A stretch of DNA of 64,000 nucleotides, from assembly GCF_035917575.1 (NCBI RefSeq), contig NZ_CP109090.1, positions 2,976,001-3,040,000 of the forward strand, read 5' to 3'. The translations under genes and the position numbers were made by a program. Of the stretch, positions 7,900-17,172 are shown one piece after another. The DNA is from Streptomyces sp. NBC_01788. GTDB lineage: Bacteria; Actinomycetota; Actinomycetes; Streptomycetales; Streptomycetaceae. The notes under the pieces were generated by a model. It was not told where the DNA came from. It saw nothing but the letters and a program-made list of their open reading frames with translations, and did not search any database. Every line of letters starts with the position of its first letter. Positions within the stretch are counted from its first letter, which is position 1.

Positions 7900-10800
7900 T
7901 TGTTCCGCAATGCCGTTGTGCACCACCGTGGTGCGAGACCCGCCGGTATCGTCGTCACCGCATTCGCTGCCCTACTGGCCGGTACCGGTCCGCTGGCACC
8001 CGGCGTCGCCTCCGCGGCGCCTGCCGTACCTCAGGAGACCGTCGTCCCGGCGGCCCTGCGCAACACCTACACCTCGGCCTCGCTCTATGCCGCCAACACC
8101 CTGACCGGCGCGGACGGCGCCGGCAGCCAGGGTTTCTTCCACCAGCTCGAGGGCTACTCCGGTCTCGTCTGGTCGCGTTACGGCGGCGGCGCGCCGGTCC
8201 CTGTACCGAAACCGGAAGGCTCGTACTTCAAGGAAGCGACGGGCAGCGACGTACTCGCGTACCGCTACCCCGACCGGGTGGAGTTGTGGGACGCCTCCGA
8301 CGGGACGACCCGTACGGTGCACGTCCCCGAGGGGCAGAGCGTGCTCTCCGTCTACGGCACCACCGTCGTCACCTTTCGCAACTCCGCCACCGGGGACGGG
8401 ACATCCACCCGGGTCATGCATCTGCTGACCAGCGGCCCTGACGGAACCACCCGCGACGTGCCGGTCGTCGGCGCGCCGGAGGACATGGTGCTCGGCCAGC
8501 CGCACGGGGCCGACGCGACCAGCGTGCTGTTCCAGAGCCGGCAGAGGGACGGCACGGACCGGATGGTCCTCGTCGACCGGGAGACGGGCCGGGTCCAGGG
8601 CTGGACGCAGCGGCTGCCCAGCGGCTACTACCGGGCGAGGATCTCCCCCGACCACATCGTGGTGTACAGCTCCACCGCGTCCACCGTGCTGGTGCTGCCC
8701 CGCTCCGACGTGTCGGCGACGCCGGTCGAGGTCGCGCTGGACAGTGGCTTCTCCAAACCGGGCCACGAACTGGCCCTCGTCGGCGACTGGTTGGTCTACC
8801 GCCCCGGTGCCATCACCACCCTCAAGGCGACGCCGGTCGCGGGCGGGCAGTCCATCGCCGTGGTCACGGGGTCGGGCACCGGCCTGGTGGCCGCCCCCGA
8901 CGGCACGGCCCTCGCCATCGGCCGCACGTCGGCCACCCTCGACGACCGCGGCATCCAGCACATCCGCCCCGGCGACGACAGCGCGCCCGTCGTCACCACG
9001 GTCAGGCCACTGCCCCGGCCGGTCGTCCCGGTCGAGGGGCTCGTCCTGAGTCAGGGCAGGCTCGTCGACGCCGAGATGGCGAACGGCCGCCGCACCCCCT
9101 ACGTCCGGAACGTGGCCGCGACCGGCACCCCCGAGTACGGCGAGCACACCCGCCTGACCCCGACATCCGATGTGGTCATGGACGACTGCCCGGTCGCAGA
9201 CCCCGGCTGCGCGTCGGTCTTCGACGTCGGCGACGGGCGCATCGCCTGGATCGAGCGCCGGAGCGGCGGATCGGACCTGCTCCGGGTCCACGGCCCCGGC
9301 AAGTACGACTACTACCAGCGCAGCGTGCCGGCCGGCGGACGGATCACCGACGTCTCGGGCAGGTACCTGATCCACACCACCCCCGAAAAGCAGTCCGTCT
9401 ACCGCCTGGACGACGACGTCCTTCTGACGCGCAGCCCCAGCGCCGCCGCCGTCTGGGAGAACCGGCTCTGGACGCCCGCTGCCACGCCGGGCGGCGTCTC
9501 GGCGCTCGACCTCGTCTCGAAGAAGGCGGTCGAGACCGTCGACACCGGCGCGAGCTGTGTTCCGCAGGAGTTGCAGGCCGTGGGCCGCTGGCTGTACTGG
9601 AGCTGCGGCGCCGACGGGCCCGCCGGGGTGTACGACCGTACGAACAAGACCGCGGTGGCCGTCCCTTCCGGGGAGGCGCTGCTCGGCGACGGCTACGTCG
9701 TCACCCACGACCGGCAGGCCGGGAAGCTGAACCTCACCACGGTGAGCTCCGGTTCTCCCAGCACCCGGGTCATCGGCGAACTGCCCGACACCGGGACCTC
9801 GCAGCGCCACGTCCGCTGGACCGTGGACAGGTACAGCGGCAACGTCGCGTACATGGACGCGCAGGAACGCATCCACCTCGTGCCGTCCGGGGGCACCACC
9901 ACCCAGTCCCTGATCACCCTGCGGGAGGCGGAGGCCACATCCGTCAACGCCGAATGGCCCGCGGATCGCGCGGGCATGCGCGGGACGGCGGTCTTCGACG
10001 GCGTGTTCTCCAAGCCGGTCGCGTCCTGGACGCTCGTGGTCCGGGACAAGAACACCAACCGGGTGGTCGACCGGCGCCAGGGCGGCGACACCCGCGGGCG
10101 GCTCGACGTGCAGTGGACGGGCATGGACCCGGCCAAGAAGTACAAGACCCCGCTGCCGAACGGCCGGTACACCTGGGAGCTCACCGCGAACCCGGCGGAC
10201 GGCCAGGGGGCGGCGCTGCGCCGCCAGGGGACGGTCCGGCTCCTCCGCGGTCAGCCCGTCCCGCGCGACTACGCGGGGTCCGGGGCGTCGCCCGACGCGA
10301 TCGCGGACCTGCTGACGCTCGACTCGCACGGGACCCTCACGTTTCACCACGGGAACGGCGCCGGGAAGTTCTCCGGCAAGACGTCGGGGCGCGGCTGGCC
10401 CACCTCAGTGGTCGCCGTGCCCTTCGGGGACCTGAACAAGGACAAGTGCAACGACGTCCTCGTACGGATGGCGAACGGATCGCTGCGGGCGTACCGGCCC
10501 GCATGCGGAAAACCGCTCACGCCTTCGACCCCGTACCGGACGCTGAGCGGCGGCACCGGCTGGAAGGCCTACGACATACTCACCGCGCCCGGGGACCTCA
10601 CCGGCGACGGGCTGACCGACCTGCTGGCGCGGAAGGCGTCGACGGGCGCGATGTACCTCTTCGCGGCGAAGCCGGACGGCACGCTGGCGGCCGGGAAGAA
10701 GATCGCCTCGGGCTGGGGCTCGTACACGAAGATCGTCGGAGTCGGCGACCTGAACGGCGACGGCCTCGGGGACGTGCTGGCACGGCACAAGAACGGCACT

Positions 10801-11043
10801 CTGTACCGGTACTACGGGACGAAGGGCGGGCTGTCGACGAAACGGGTCAAGCTGTTCTCGAAGTGGGGTGCCTCGTACAACGCGGTCGTCGGCGTCGGCG
10901 ACATCACCTCGGACGGGAGGCCCGACCTGGTGGCGCGCGACACCTCGGGGAACCTGTGGCTCCAGAAGGGCGACGGCCGGGGCTCGTTCGGGGCCCGCAC
11001 AAAGATCGCGACGGGCTGGAAGGGCTACAAGGGACTGTTCTGA
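7900..11043 (+). CDS. large secreted FG-GAP repeat protein
   Basis: Predicted exported protein of 1047 residues. TTG 7900 is chosen as start because GGAGGGG lies five nt upstream and a clean signal peptide follows (VVTAFAALLAGTGPLAPGV, then ASAAPA). Starting further upstream gives an Arg-rich non-signal leader. Residues about 50-700 are beta-rich propeller-like sequence. About residues 700-790 hold a FlgD-like Ig segment (SWTLVVRDKNTNRVVD; PLPNGRYTWELTA). The last 250 residues carry FG-GAP/VCBS repeats with calcium-type loops: GDLNKDKCNDVLVRM, GDLTGDGLTDLLARK, GDLNGDGLGDVLARH and GDITSDGRPDLVARD. An extracellular binding or adhesive role is inferred; no enzyme motif was seen. Confidence 0.82.
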   Translation: MFRNAVVHHRGARPAGIVVTAFAALLAGTGPLAPGVASAAPAVPQETVVPAALRNTYTSASLYAANTLTGADGAGSQGFFHQLEGYSGLVWSRYGGGAPVPVPKPEGSYFKEATGSDVLAYRYPDRVELWDASDGTTRTVHVPEGQSVLSVYGTTVVTFRNSATGDGTSTRVMHLLTSGPDGTTRDVPVVGAPEDMVLGQPHGADATSVLFQSRQRDGTDRMVLVDRETGRVQGWTQRLPSGYYRARISPDHIVVYSSTASTVLVLPRSDVSATPVEVALDSGFSKPGHELALVGDWLVYRPGAITTLKATPVAGGQSIAVVTGSGTGLVAAPDGTALAIGRTSATLDDRGIQHIRPGDDSAPVVTTVRPLPRPVVPVEGLVLSQGRLVDAEMANGRRTPYVRNVAATGTPEYGEHTRLTPTSDVVMDDCPVADPGCASVFDVGDGRIAWIERRSGGSDLLRVHGPGKYDYYQRSVPAGGRITDVSGRYLIHTTPEKQSVYRLDDDVLLTRSPSAAAVWENRLWTPAATPGGVSALDLVSKKAVETVDTGASCVPQELQAVGRWLYWSCGADGPAGVYDRTNKTAVAVPSGEALLGDGYVVTHDRQAGKLNLTTVSSGSPSTRVIGELPDTGTSQRHVRWTVDRYSGNVAYMDAQERIHLVPSGGTTTQSLITLREAEATSVNAEWPADRAGMRGTAVFDGVFSKPVASWTLVVRDKNTNRVVDRRQGGDTRGRLDVQWTGMDPAKKYKTPLPNGRYTWELTANPADGQGAALRRQGTVRLLRGQPVPRDYAGSGASPDAIADLLTLDSHGTLTFHHGNGAGKFSGKTSGRGWPTSVVAVPFGDLNKDKCNDVLVRMANGSLRAYRPACGKPLTPSTPYRTLSGGTGWKAYDILTAPGDLTGDGLTDLLARKASTGAMYLFAAKPDGTLAAGKKIASGWGSYTKIVGVGDLNGDGLGDVLARHKNGTLYRYYGTKGGLSTKRVKLFSKWGASYNAVVGVGDITSDGRPDLVARDTSGNLWLQKGDGRGSFGARTKIATGWKGYKGLF

Positions 11044-11057
11044 ACCGGGCTCGGGAC

Positions 11058-11087
11058 GGGGGCACACGACGACCGTGGTGTGCCCCC
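11058..11087. terminator. terminator after the FG-GAP gene
   Basis: Perfect 10-bp arms GGGGGCACAC and GTGTGCCCCC, with a 10-nt loop, 15 nt past the stop. A second GC hairpin, CCCGCCCGGCC / GGCCGGGCGGG (11108-11135), follows at the end of the convergent Nudix gene. Neither has a long T-run, as is usual in Streptomyces. Confidence 0.8.
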
Positions 11088-11120
11088 ACGGACGGGCCGC
11101 AGTCGTGCCCGCCCGGCCGT

Positions 11121-11624
11121 TCAGGGCCGGGCGGGTGGGTTTCGCAGAGCCTTCGCGATCACGTCGTGGATGAGGTGTTCGCCAGGGGCTCGGTTCTCCC
11201 TGAGCCGGGGAAGGTCGTCCGGGCCGAACCAGTCGTAGGCGGTGTGCTCGGACCATTCCAGGGCGGGGTGATTCAGGTCGCCGTCGACTTCGACGAGATA
11301 GTCGGCCTCCCGTCTCATGCCGCTGCCGTCGTCCCCGGTCCATGCGGTGATCCCGAGCAGGCGCCGCACCCGGCGCAGGCGCCAGCCGGTCTCTTCCTCG
11401 ACTTCGCGGGCGAGGGCGTCCAGCAAGGACTCGCCGGGCTCGACGTGGCCGCCGACGATGTCCCAGCAGTCGGGGAAGAGCCGCCGGTCCGGGCCGCGCC
11501 TCTGGGCGAAGGCCCGGCCGTCGCGGTCGAGGATGACCGCTCCGGCCGCCCAGACCTCCCCGCCGGCGGGGACCGGGATCTCGACTCCGCTGTCCACGGC
11601 CACCTTGTGCTGCTCTTCCGGCAT
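11121..11624 (-). CDS. Nudix hydrolase
   Basis: A 167-residue hydrolase of nucleoside-diphosphate-linked substrates. The Nudix box is complete: GGHVEPGESLLDALAREV followed by EEETGW, giving the metal-binding RExxEE residues. Upstream strands AAGAVILDRDGRAFAQRRG and the C-terminal DWFGPDDLPRLRENRAPG are typical of the MutT-like family. ATG 11624 is used, with GAGG close upstream. It converges on the FG-GAP gene and is divergent from the ankyrin gene. The substrate cannot be read from sequence. Confidence 0.92.
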   Translation of the reverse strand: MPEEQHKVAVDSGVEIPVPAGGEVWAAGAVILDRDGRAFAQRRGPDRRLFPDCWDIVGGHVEPGESLLDALAREVEEETGWRLRRVRRLLGITAWTGDDGSGMRREADYLVEVDGDLNHPALEWSEHTAYDWFGPDDLPRLRENRAPGEHLIHDVIAKALRNPPARP

Positions 11625-11756
11625 GGCCTCACTGTAGGGCGGGCACGCTGCCGTCTCCTCACTCCCGGCTCCGTCGGGTGCGACGGGAACGACGTGTTGG
11701 AGGCAGAGAGCTGATATCCATCGGCTCTCCGGACCGGAAGCCGCTACTCTCCGGCC

Positions 11757-12227
11757 ATGAACCGACGCCGGCGCAAGAAGCTCTCCCGGCATCTCGTCGA
11801 CGCGGCCATGCTGGGTCACACCGCCCGCGCGGAGGCGCTGTTGCGGCTCGGGGCCGATCCGGAGCGAGCGGACAGGGAGGGCACCACTCCGCTCTATGCG
11901 GCGTCCGTGCAAGGGGATGCCGAGACGGTCCGGCTGATTCTCGCGGCCGGGGCCCGTCCGGACACCGAGAGCGGGCGTGGGTCGGAGGGCACGCCCCTGT
12001 GCGCGGCCGCCTGCTGGGGGCACACCGAGACCGTGCGCGAACTGCTGGCGCACGGCGCCGATCCGAATCTCCGTGAGGATCACGGCACGGGCCGTACGCC
12101 CCTGGAGTGGGCGGTGGCCGATTCCCATGCCGAGACCGTCGCCCTTCTCGTCGCGGCGGGAGCCACCCACCGCGGCGAACCAGGGCCGGGGGCCGTTACG
12201 ACGACGCCCGCACCACCAGTTCCGTAG
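11757..12227 (+). CDS. ankyrin-repeat protein
   Basis: A 156-residue protein made almost wholly of ankyrin repeats: LVDAAMLGHTARAEALLRLG, TTPLYAASVQGDAETVRLIL, TPLCAAACWGHTETVRELLA and TPLEWAVADSHAETVALLVA. It starts with a basic patch, MNRRRRKKLSRH, and ends with a short disordered Pro tail. There is no signal peptide, so it is a cytosolic protein-protein interaction module. Its last 32 nt overlap the end of the convergent cebR gene. The partner is unknown. Confidence 0.9.
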   Translation: MNRRRRKKLSRHLVDAAMLGHTARAEALLRLGADPERADREGTTPLYAASVQGDAETVRLILAAGARPDTESGRGSEGTPLCAAACWGHTETVRELLAHGADPNLREDHGTGRTPLEWAVADSHAETVALLVAAGATHRGEPGPGAVTTTPAPPVP

Positions 12228-13251
12228 GCAGCACGAGTTGCCTGCGTTCCAGCCCGCGGGACACCGCCGGGCGGCGGTCGGCGATCTCGTTCAGCAGGAG
12301 GTCGATCATCGCGCGGCCCATCTCCTCGATGGGCTGGCGGACGCTGCTGAGGGGCGGGTCCATGTGGCGGGCTATGGCGGAGTCGTCGTAGCCGACAAGG
12401 GCCACGTCGTCGGGGATGCGGCGGCCCTCCTCGCGCAGCACCTGGCGGGCGCCGGCGGCCGTGACGTCGGAGGCGGCGAAGACGGCGTCCAGGTCGGGGC
12501 GGTGGGCCAGCAGGCGCGTCATCGCGCGGCGGCCGCCGCCCTCGGTGAAGTCACCCTGCGCCACGAGGAGTTCGTCCACCTCGTGGCCCGCGTCGCGCAG
12601 GGCGGCGCGGTAGCCGTCGACGCGGCGCTGGGCACCGTAGACGTCCATGTGGCCGGTGATGTGGGCGACGGTGCGGCAGCCGTGGGCCAGCAGGTGCTCC
12701 ACGGCGGAGCGGGCGCCTCCGTAGTTGTCGGAGTCCACCGAGGTCAGGGTCTCGCCCGCCGACCGCGGACCGCTGATCACGGCCGGGATCTCCAACTGGG
12801 ACAGCATGTCCGGCAGCGGGTCGTCGGCGTGCACCGAGACCAGCAGGACGCCGTCCACCCGGTGCGCGGCCAGGTACTGGGCCAGCCGCTGCCGCTTCTG
12901 GTCACTGCCGGCGAAGATCAGCAGCAGCTGCATCTCCGTGTCCGACAGTCCGGCTCCGACACCCCGCAGCATGTCCGAGAAGTAGGGCTCGGCGAAGAAG
13001 CGGGTCTCCGGCTCGGGCACGACGAGGGCGATCGCGTCGGTGCGGTTGGCGGCGAGGGCGCGGGCGGCCGTGTTGGGGACGTAGCCGAGTTCGGCGACCG
13101 CGGCCTCGACCGCGGCCCGGGTGGCGTCGCTGACCCGGGGCGAGCCGTTGATCACCCGTGAGACGGTGCCCCGGCCGACGCCGGCCCGCGCGGCGACCTC
13201 TTCGAGGGTCGGCCGACCGCCGCTCCGGCCCCGCGCTCCGTGGGCTGTCAT
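12196..13251 (-). CDS. cebR: LacI-family repressor CebR
   Basis: A 351-residue repressor of cellobiose uptake genes. The N-terminal LacI HTH reads PTLEEVAARAGVGRGTVSRV then INGSPRVSD and the hinge AARALAANRTDAIALVVP. The periplasmic-binding-protein-like sensor domain follows (RVDGVLLVSVHADD; DVALVGYDDSAIARHMDPP; SVRQPIEEMGR). It is divergent from cebEFG and lies beside a perfect TGGGAGCGCTCCCA operator, the known CebR box. In S. griseus and S. scabiei CebR, cellobiose or cellotriose release the repressor from DNA; here that is by homology. The ATG at 13251 has GGCGGAG upstream. Confidence 0.92.
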   Translation of the reverse strand: MTAHGARGRSGGRPTLEEVAARAGVGRGTVSRVINGSPRVSDATRAAVEAAVAELGYVPNTAARALAANRTDAIALVVPEPETRFFAEPYFSDMLRGVGAGLSDTEMQLLLIFAGSDQKRQRLAQYLAAHRVDGVLLVSVHADDPLPDMLSQLEIPAVISGPRSAGETLTSVDSDNYGGARSAVEHLLAHGCRTVAHITGHMDVYGAQRRVDGYRAALRDAGHEVDELLVAQGDFTEGGGRRAMTRLLAHRPDLDAVFAASDVTAAGARQVLREEGRRIPDDVALVGYDDSAIARHMDPPLSSVRQPIEEMGRAMIDLLLNEIADRRPAVSRGLERRQLVLPTELVVRASS

Positions 13252-13395
13252 TGGCTCCGCCTTTCCGCCGTCGAAACCGCCTTGGCCTGGAATGTAACAG
13301 TCTCCCGAGAACGCACGCCGTGCCCGGGGCCGCCGCGGCGGCCTCCGGGGAAGGAGCGGCTCCGCATGTCCGGGACGCGAACCTCACTCTCCCGC

Positions 13396-13405
13396 GTTAG
13401 CTAAC
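13396..13405. repeat. AT-rich palindrome in the cebR-cebE interval
   Basis: The perfect 10-bp palindrome GTTAGCTAAC stands out in very GC-rich surroundings, about 145 nt upstream of cebR and 211 nt upstream of cebE. It may be part of the cebR promoter or a site for a second regulator. No known consensus is assigned. Confidence 0.4.
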
Positions 13406-13443
13406 AGGCCGATAACTGAACGCATTTGTCCTCGCTCACACCC

Positions 13444-13501
13444 TTGACACCCCCGCTCGAACCCGCGACTCTTCAACACATCACTGGTGGGAGCGCTCCC
13501 A
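13444..13501 (+). promoter_or_regulatory. cebEFG promoter with CebR operator
   Basis: The 14-bp perfect palindrome TGGGAGCGCTCCCA (13488-13501) equals the CebR box. Upstream, TTGACA (13444-13449) is a good -35; the -10 would be the weak ACTCTT-like element near 13468-13473. That would place the operator over the start of the transcript. The operator is clear, the exact promoter less so. Confidence 0.85.
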
Positions 13502-13616
13502 CAGTACCTGACACATACACAACCCGCACGTTCCCCGCCCGAGCCGCAGCGAGTAGAAACGGGCCCAACATGCAGTTGGCCGGGGGGTCGGCACGTCAGG
13601 GCAACAGGAGGACGCA

Positions 13617-14981
13617 ATGCGAGCACGTTTCCTCGCCCATTCTCGGCTTCGTCCGAGTGGGGGCACACCCATCGCCCGCAAGGCGGTGGTCCTGGCGGCA
13701 GCCGCGTCGCTGGGGGCCGGACTGCTGGCCGGCTGCTCCAGCGACAGCGGAGGCGAGTCCGGCTCGTCCGGCGGCGGTGGCAACGGCGGTGACAAGGTCA
13801 CGATCACCTTGGGGCTCTTCGGCACCATGGGCTTCAAGGAGGCCGGCCTCTACACCGAGTACGAGAAGCTGCACTCCAACATCAGGATCCAGGAGAACGT
13901 CACCGAGCGCAATGAGAACTACTACCCGGCGCTCGTCAACCATCTGACCACCAACAGCGGCCTGATGGACGTCCAGGCCATCGAAGTCGGCAACATCGCC
14001 GAGGTCGTCGGCACCCAGGGGGCCAAGTTCGAGGACCTCTCCAAGGTCTCGGGCGTGGACAAGAGCAACTGGCTGGACTGGAAGTGGCAGCAGGCCACCA
14101 CCAAGGACGACCAGACCATCGGCCTCGGCACCGACATCGGCCCGATGGCGATCTGCTACCGCAAGGACCTCTTCGAGCAGGCCGGTCTGCCCACCGACCG
14201 CGAGGAGGTCGGCAAGCTCTGGGCGGGCGACTGGAACAAGTTCGTCGCGGCGGGCGAGACGTTCAAGAAGAAGGCGCCCAGCGGCACCTACTTCATGGAC
14301 TCCCCCGGCGGTCTGATCAACGCGATCCTCAGCAGTGAGAAGGAGAAGTTCTACGACGCCTCCGGCGAGGTCATCTACAAGAAGAATCCCGCCGTCAAGT
14401 CCGCCTTCAACCTGACGGCCAAGGCCGCCCAGGAGGGCCTGCTCCAGTCGCAGACGCAGTTCCAGCCGGCCTGGGACCAGACGATCGCGAACAGCAAGTT
14501 CGCCACCGTCGCCTGCCCGCCGTGGATGCTCGGCACCATCAAGGGCAAGTCGAAGCCGGACGCGGCCGGCAAGTGGGACGTGGCCGTGCCGCCGAAGGGC
14601 GGCAACTGGGGCGGTTCCTTCCTGGCCGTGCCCAAGAGCGGCAAGCATGTGAAGGAGGCGACGGACTTCATCACCTGGTTGACGGCTCCCGAGCAGCAGG
14701 CGAAGCTGTTCGCCGTCCAGGGCAGCTTCCCGAGCGCGCCGGGCGCGTACACCATGCCGGCGGTGACCGACGCGAAGAACGAGATGACCGGTGACGCGCC
14801 CATCGGCAAGATCTTCGCCGAGGCCGCCAAGTCCATCCCGGTCCAGGTGATCGGCCCGAAGGACCAGATCGTCCAGCAGGGCCTGACGGACAACGGTGTC
14901 TTCCTCGTGACGAAGGGCAAGTCGCCCGCCGACGCGTGGACGACGGCCACCAAGACCATCGACAACAACCTGGAGAAGTGA
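13617..14981 (+). CDS. cebE: cellobiose/cellooligosaccharide ABC transporter substrate-binding lipoprotein CebE
   Basis: Extracellular sugar-binding lipoprotein of 454 residues that hands cello-oligosaccharides to CebFG. The N-terminus is basic, then hydrophobic, then the lipobox LLAGC with Cys40 as the lipid anchor, followed by a Ser/Gly linker. The rest is a cluster 1 sugar-binding fold (NYYPALVNHLTTNSGLMDVQ; GTDIGPMAICYRKDLFEQAG; SFLAVPKSGKHVKEATDFI). AGGAGG precedes the ATG by five nt. It is the first gene of cebEFG-bglC and is controlled by the CebR box about 115 nt upstream. In the pathogen S. scabiei the same protein takes up cellotriose. Confidence 0.93.
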   Translation: MRARFLAHSRLRPSGGTPIARKAVVLAAAASLGAGLLAGCSSDSGGESGSSGGGGNGGDKVTITLGLFGTMGFKEAGLYTEYEKLHSNIRIQENVTERNENYYPALVNHLTTNSGLMDVQAIEVGNIAEVVGTQGAKFEDLSKVSGVDKSNWLDWKWQQATTKDDQTIGLGTDIGPMAICYRKDLFEQAGLPTDREEVGKLWAGDWNKFVAAGETFKKKAPSGTYFMDSPGGLINAILSSEKEKFYDASGEVIYKKNPAVKSAFNLTAKAAQEGLLQSQTQFQPAWDQTIANSKFATVACPPWMLGTIKGKSKPDAAGKWDVAVPPKGGNWGGSFLAVPKSGKHVKEATDFITWLTAPEQQAKLFAVQGSFPSAPGAYTMPAVTDAKNEMTGDAPIGKIFAEAAKSIPVQVIGPKDQIVQQGLTDNGVFLVTKGKSPADAWTTATKTIDNNLEK

Positions 14982-14986
14982 CCGGT

Positions 14987-15997
14987 ATGGCCACCCGGCA
15001 CGACACCGCCGCGCCCCCCGAGGAGGGGGGCGCGGCCCCGGGCCGCCCGGCGGAGACCGACGCCGCCGACGCGGAGCACCGGCGCCGGGCACGGCAGTCC
15101 CGGCGCTGGCAGCGGGACATGCGGTGGAGCCCGTACGCGTTCGTCTCGCCGTTCTTCCTCCTGTTCGTCGCCTTCGGGCTGTTCCCGCTGATCTACACCG
15201 CGTGGGCCTCGCTGCACACGGTGGAGCTGACGGCGCCGACCGACATGGAATGGGCCGGGCTGCGCAACTACACCCGGATCTTCGACGACGAGTTCTTCTG
15301 GAACGCGGCGCGCAACACCCTGACCATCGGCATCATCTCCACGGTCCCGCAGCTGCTGATGGCGATGGGCCTGGCGCACATCCTCAACTACCGGCTGCGC
15401 GCCACGACGTTCTACCGGGTCGCGATGCTCGCGCCGTACGCGACCTCGATCGCCGCCGCCTCGCTGGTCTTCGTGCTGCTCTTCGGCCGCGACTACGGCA
15501 TGATCAACTGGGTGCTGCACTCGGTCGGCTTCGACAACGTCGACTGGCAGAACGACAAGTGGCCCTCCCAGATAGCCGTCTCCACGATCATCATCTGGCG
15601 CTGGACGGGCTACAACGCGCTGATCTACCTCGCGGCGATGCAAGCCATCCCGAACGACCTGTACGAGTCGGCGGCCCTGGACGGCGCCAACCGGTTCCGG
15701 CAGTTCTTCCACGTCACCCTTCCGCAGCTGCGCCCGACCATCCTGTTCACCGCCGTGGTGTCGACCATCGGCGCCAGCCAGGTCTTCGGCGAGCCGCTGC
15801 TGTTCGACGCCAACAAGGGCGCCTCCGGCGGTGCCGAGCACCAGTTCCAGACGCTGGGTCTGTACCTGTACGAGCAGGGCTGGGTGAACCAGCACCTGGG
15901 CCGGGCCTCCGCGATCGCCTGGACGATGTTCCTGATCCTGATCGTGATCGGCGTGGTCAACTACGTCATCTCGCGCCGGCTGCGCGCCAGTAGTTAA
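14987..15997 (+). CDS. cebF: sugar ABC transporter permease CebF
   Basis: A 336-residue inner-membrane permease of the MalF type. After about 50 charged residues come six membrane helices (YAFVSPFFLLFVAFGLFPLI first, FLILIVIGVVNYVIS last). The EAA loop, YESAALDGANRFRQFFHVTL, near residue 235 docks the ATPase. ATG 14987 lies five nt after the cebE stop, so it is translationally coupled. No ATP-binding gene is in the operon. In Streptomyces the shared ATPase MsiK, encoded elsewhere, energises this importer. Confidence 0.94.
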   Translation: MATRHDTAAPPEEGGAAPGRPAETDAADAEHRRRARQSRRWQRDMRWSPYAFVSPFFLLFVAFGLFPLIYTAWASLHTVELTAPTDMEWAGLRNYTRIFDDEFFWNAARNTLTIGIISTVPQLLMAMGLAHILNYRLRATTFYRVAMLAPYATSIAAASLVFVLLFGRDYGMINWVLHSVGFDNVDWQNDKWPSQIAVSTIIIWRWTGYNALIYLAAMQAIPNDLYESAALDGANRFRQFFHVTLPQLRPTILFTAVVSTIGASQVFGEPLLFDANKGASGGAEHQFQTLGLYLYEQGWVNQHLGRASAIAWTMFLILIVIGVVNYVISRRLRASS

Positions 15998-16009
15998 GGA
16001 GTACCGGCC

Positions 16010-16915
16010 GTGACGACGACGACCCTGACCGAACCCGAGACGCCGACCGACGCGCCCCGCCGGACGCGCCGGCCCAAGGCCGCCCGCGCGGGCGGACAAC
16101 TGCACGCCGGCCCGATCGCCTACGTGATCCTGGCGCTGTTCACCATCGGCTCGCTGTTCCCGCTGGTGTGGACGGCGATCGCCGCCTCCCGGAACAACAA
16201 CCGGCTGGCGCAGACCCCGCCGCCCTTCTGGTTCGGCTCGAACCTGACGCACAACCTCCAGGTCGCCTGGACGGACGCCAATCTGGGCAAGGCCTTCGTC
16301 AACACCACGATCGTGGCGGGGACCTCCGCGGCGACGGTCGTGTTCCTGTCGACGATCGCCGGCTTCGCCTTCGCCAAGCTGCGCTTCAAGGGCCGGGGCG
16401 CGCTGATGCTGATCGTGATCGGCACGATGATGGTGCCGCCGCAGCTCAGCATCATCCCGCTGTACATGATGGTGGCCAAGCTGGACTGGACCGACCAGTT
16501 GCAGGCAGTGATCCTGCCGTCGCTGGTCAGCGCGTTCGGTGTGTTCTTCATGCGGCAGTACCTGCTTCAGGCGCTGCCGGACGAGATCATCGAGGCCGCC
16601 CGGGTGGACGGCGCGAGCAGTTGGCGTGTGGTGTGGCACGTGGTGTTCCCGGCGGCGCGACCCGCGATGGCCGTGCTGGGGATGCTGATGTTCGTGCAGA
16701 CCTGGAACGACTTCCTGTGGCCCTTCCTGGTCCTGACCCAGACCGGCAACCCGACCGTGCAGGTCGCCCTCGCGGGCCTGGGCCGCGGCTACACCCCCGA
16801 CCAGTCCCTGATCATGGCGGGCGCGCTGCTCGGCACACTGCCGCTGCTGCTCGTCTTCGCGATCTTCGGCAAGCAGATCGTGGGCGGCATCATGCAGGGC
16901 GCGGTCAAGGGCTGA
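16010..16915 (+). CDS. cebG: sugar ABC transporter permease CebG
   Basis: A 301-residue MalG-type permease forming the heterodimer with CebF. Six helices run from [20 protein letters not shown] to [15 protein letters not shown]. The EAA loop is [20 protein letters not shown]. The GTG start follows AAGGAG by eight nt, 12 nt after cebF. The N-terminus is Thr/Arg-rich and cytoplasmic. The 256 nt between this gene and bglC hold a GC hairpin (GCGGCCCG / CGGGCCGC, 16963-16998) and a pyrimidine-rich stretch. Confidence 0.94.
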   Translation: MTTTTLTEPETPTDAPRRTRRPKAARAGGQLHAGPIAYVILALFTIGSLFPLVWTAIAASRNNNRLAQTPPPFWFGSNLTHNLQVAWTDANLGKAFVNTTIVAGTSAATVVFLSTIAGFAFAKLRFKGRGALMLIVIGTMMVPPQLSIIPLYMMVAKLDWTDQLQAVILPSLVSAFGVFFMRQYLLQALPDEIIEAARVDGASSWRVVWHVVFPAARPAMAVLGMLMFVQTWNDFLWPFLVLTQTGNPTVQVALAGLGRGYTPDQSLIMAGALLGTLPLLLVFAIFGKQIVGGIMQGAVKG

Positions 16916-17158
16916 CGCCCGCGACCGGTCCGCACCCGCCCGCGACTGTCCTCGCGGCGCCCGCGGCCCGTCCGCGTCCGCGCGTCGGCCCGGGCCGCCG
17001 CGCACGCCCCGCCTGTCCCGGGGCCGGGTCACCGTGGTCCCGGCCCCTCGCCTTCCCGTTCCCTCTGTCCCCTCCATCCCTTTTCCCTGCTTCCCTCTGC
17101 CCACATCGATCCCTGTCCACCCTCCCCTTTCGAATCGTCGGTCTTTCACGACCACCTA

Positions 17159-17172
17159 TGGGAGCGCTTCCA
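17159..17172 (+). promoter_or_regulatory. second CebR box overlapping the bglC ribosome site and start
   Basis: TGGGAGCGCTTCCA differs from the palindromic CebR box at one position. Its GGGAG half is also the ribosome binding site and its last base is the A of the bglC ATG. Repressor here would act as a roadblock or compete with the start of translation-linked transcription. A similar site at bglC is known in S. scabiei. Confidence 0.8.

Noticed and set aside
7645-11043. Integrative element at tRNA-His
   Set aside because: The tRNA is followed by its own terminator and a secreted FG-GAP protein; no integrase, excisionase or repeated tRNA end was seen.
14375-17155. 926-codon minus-strand frame over cebEFG
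   Set aside because: Mirror of real + strand genes with strong homology; no ribosome site or domain.
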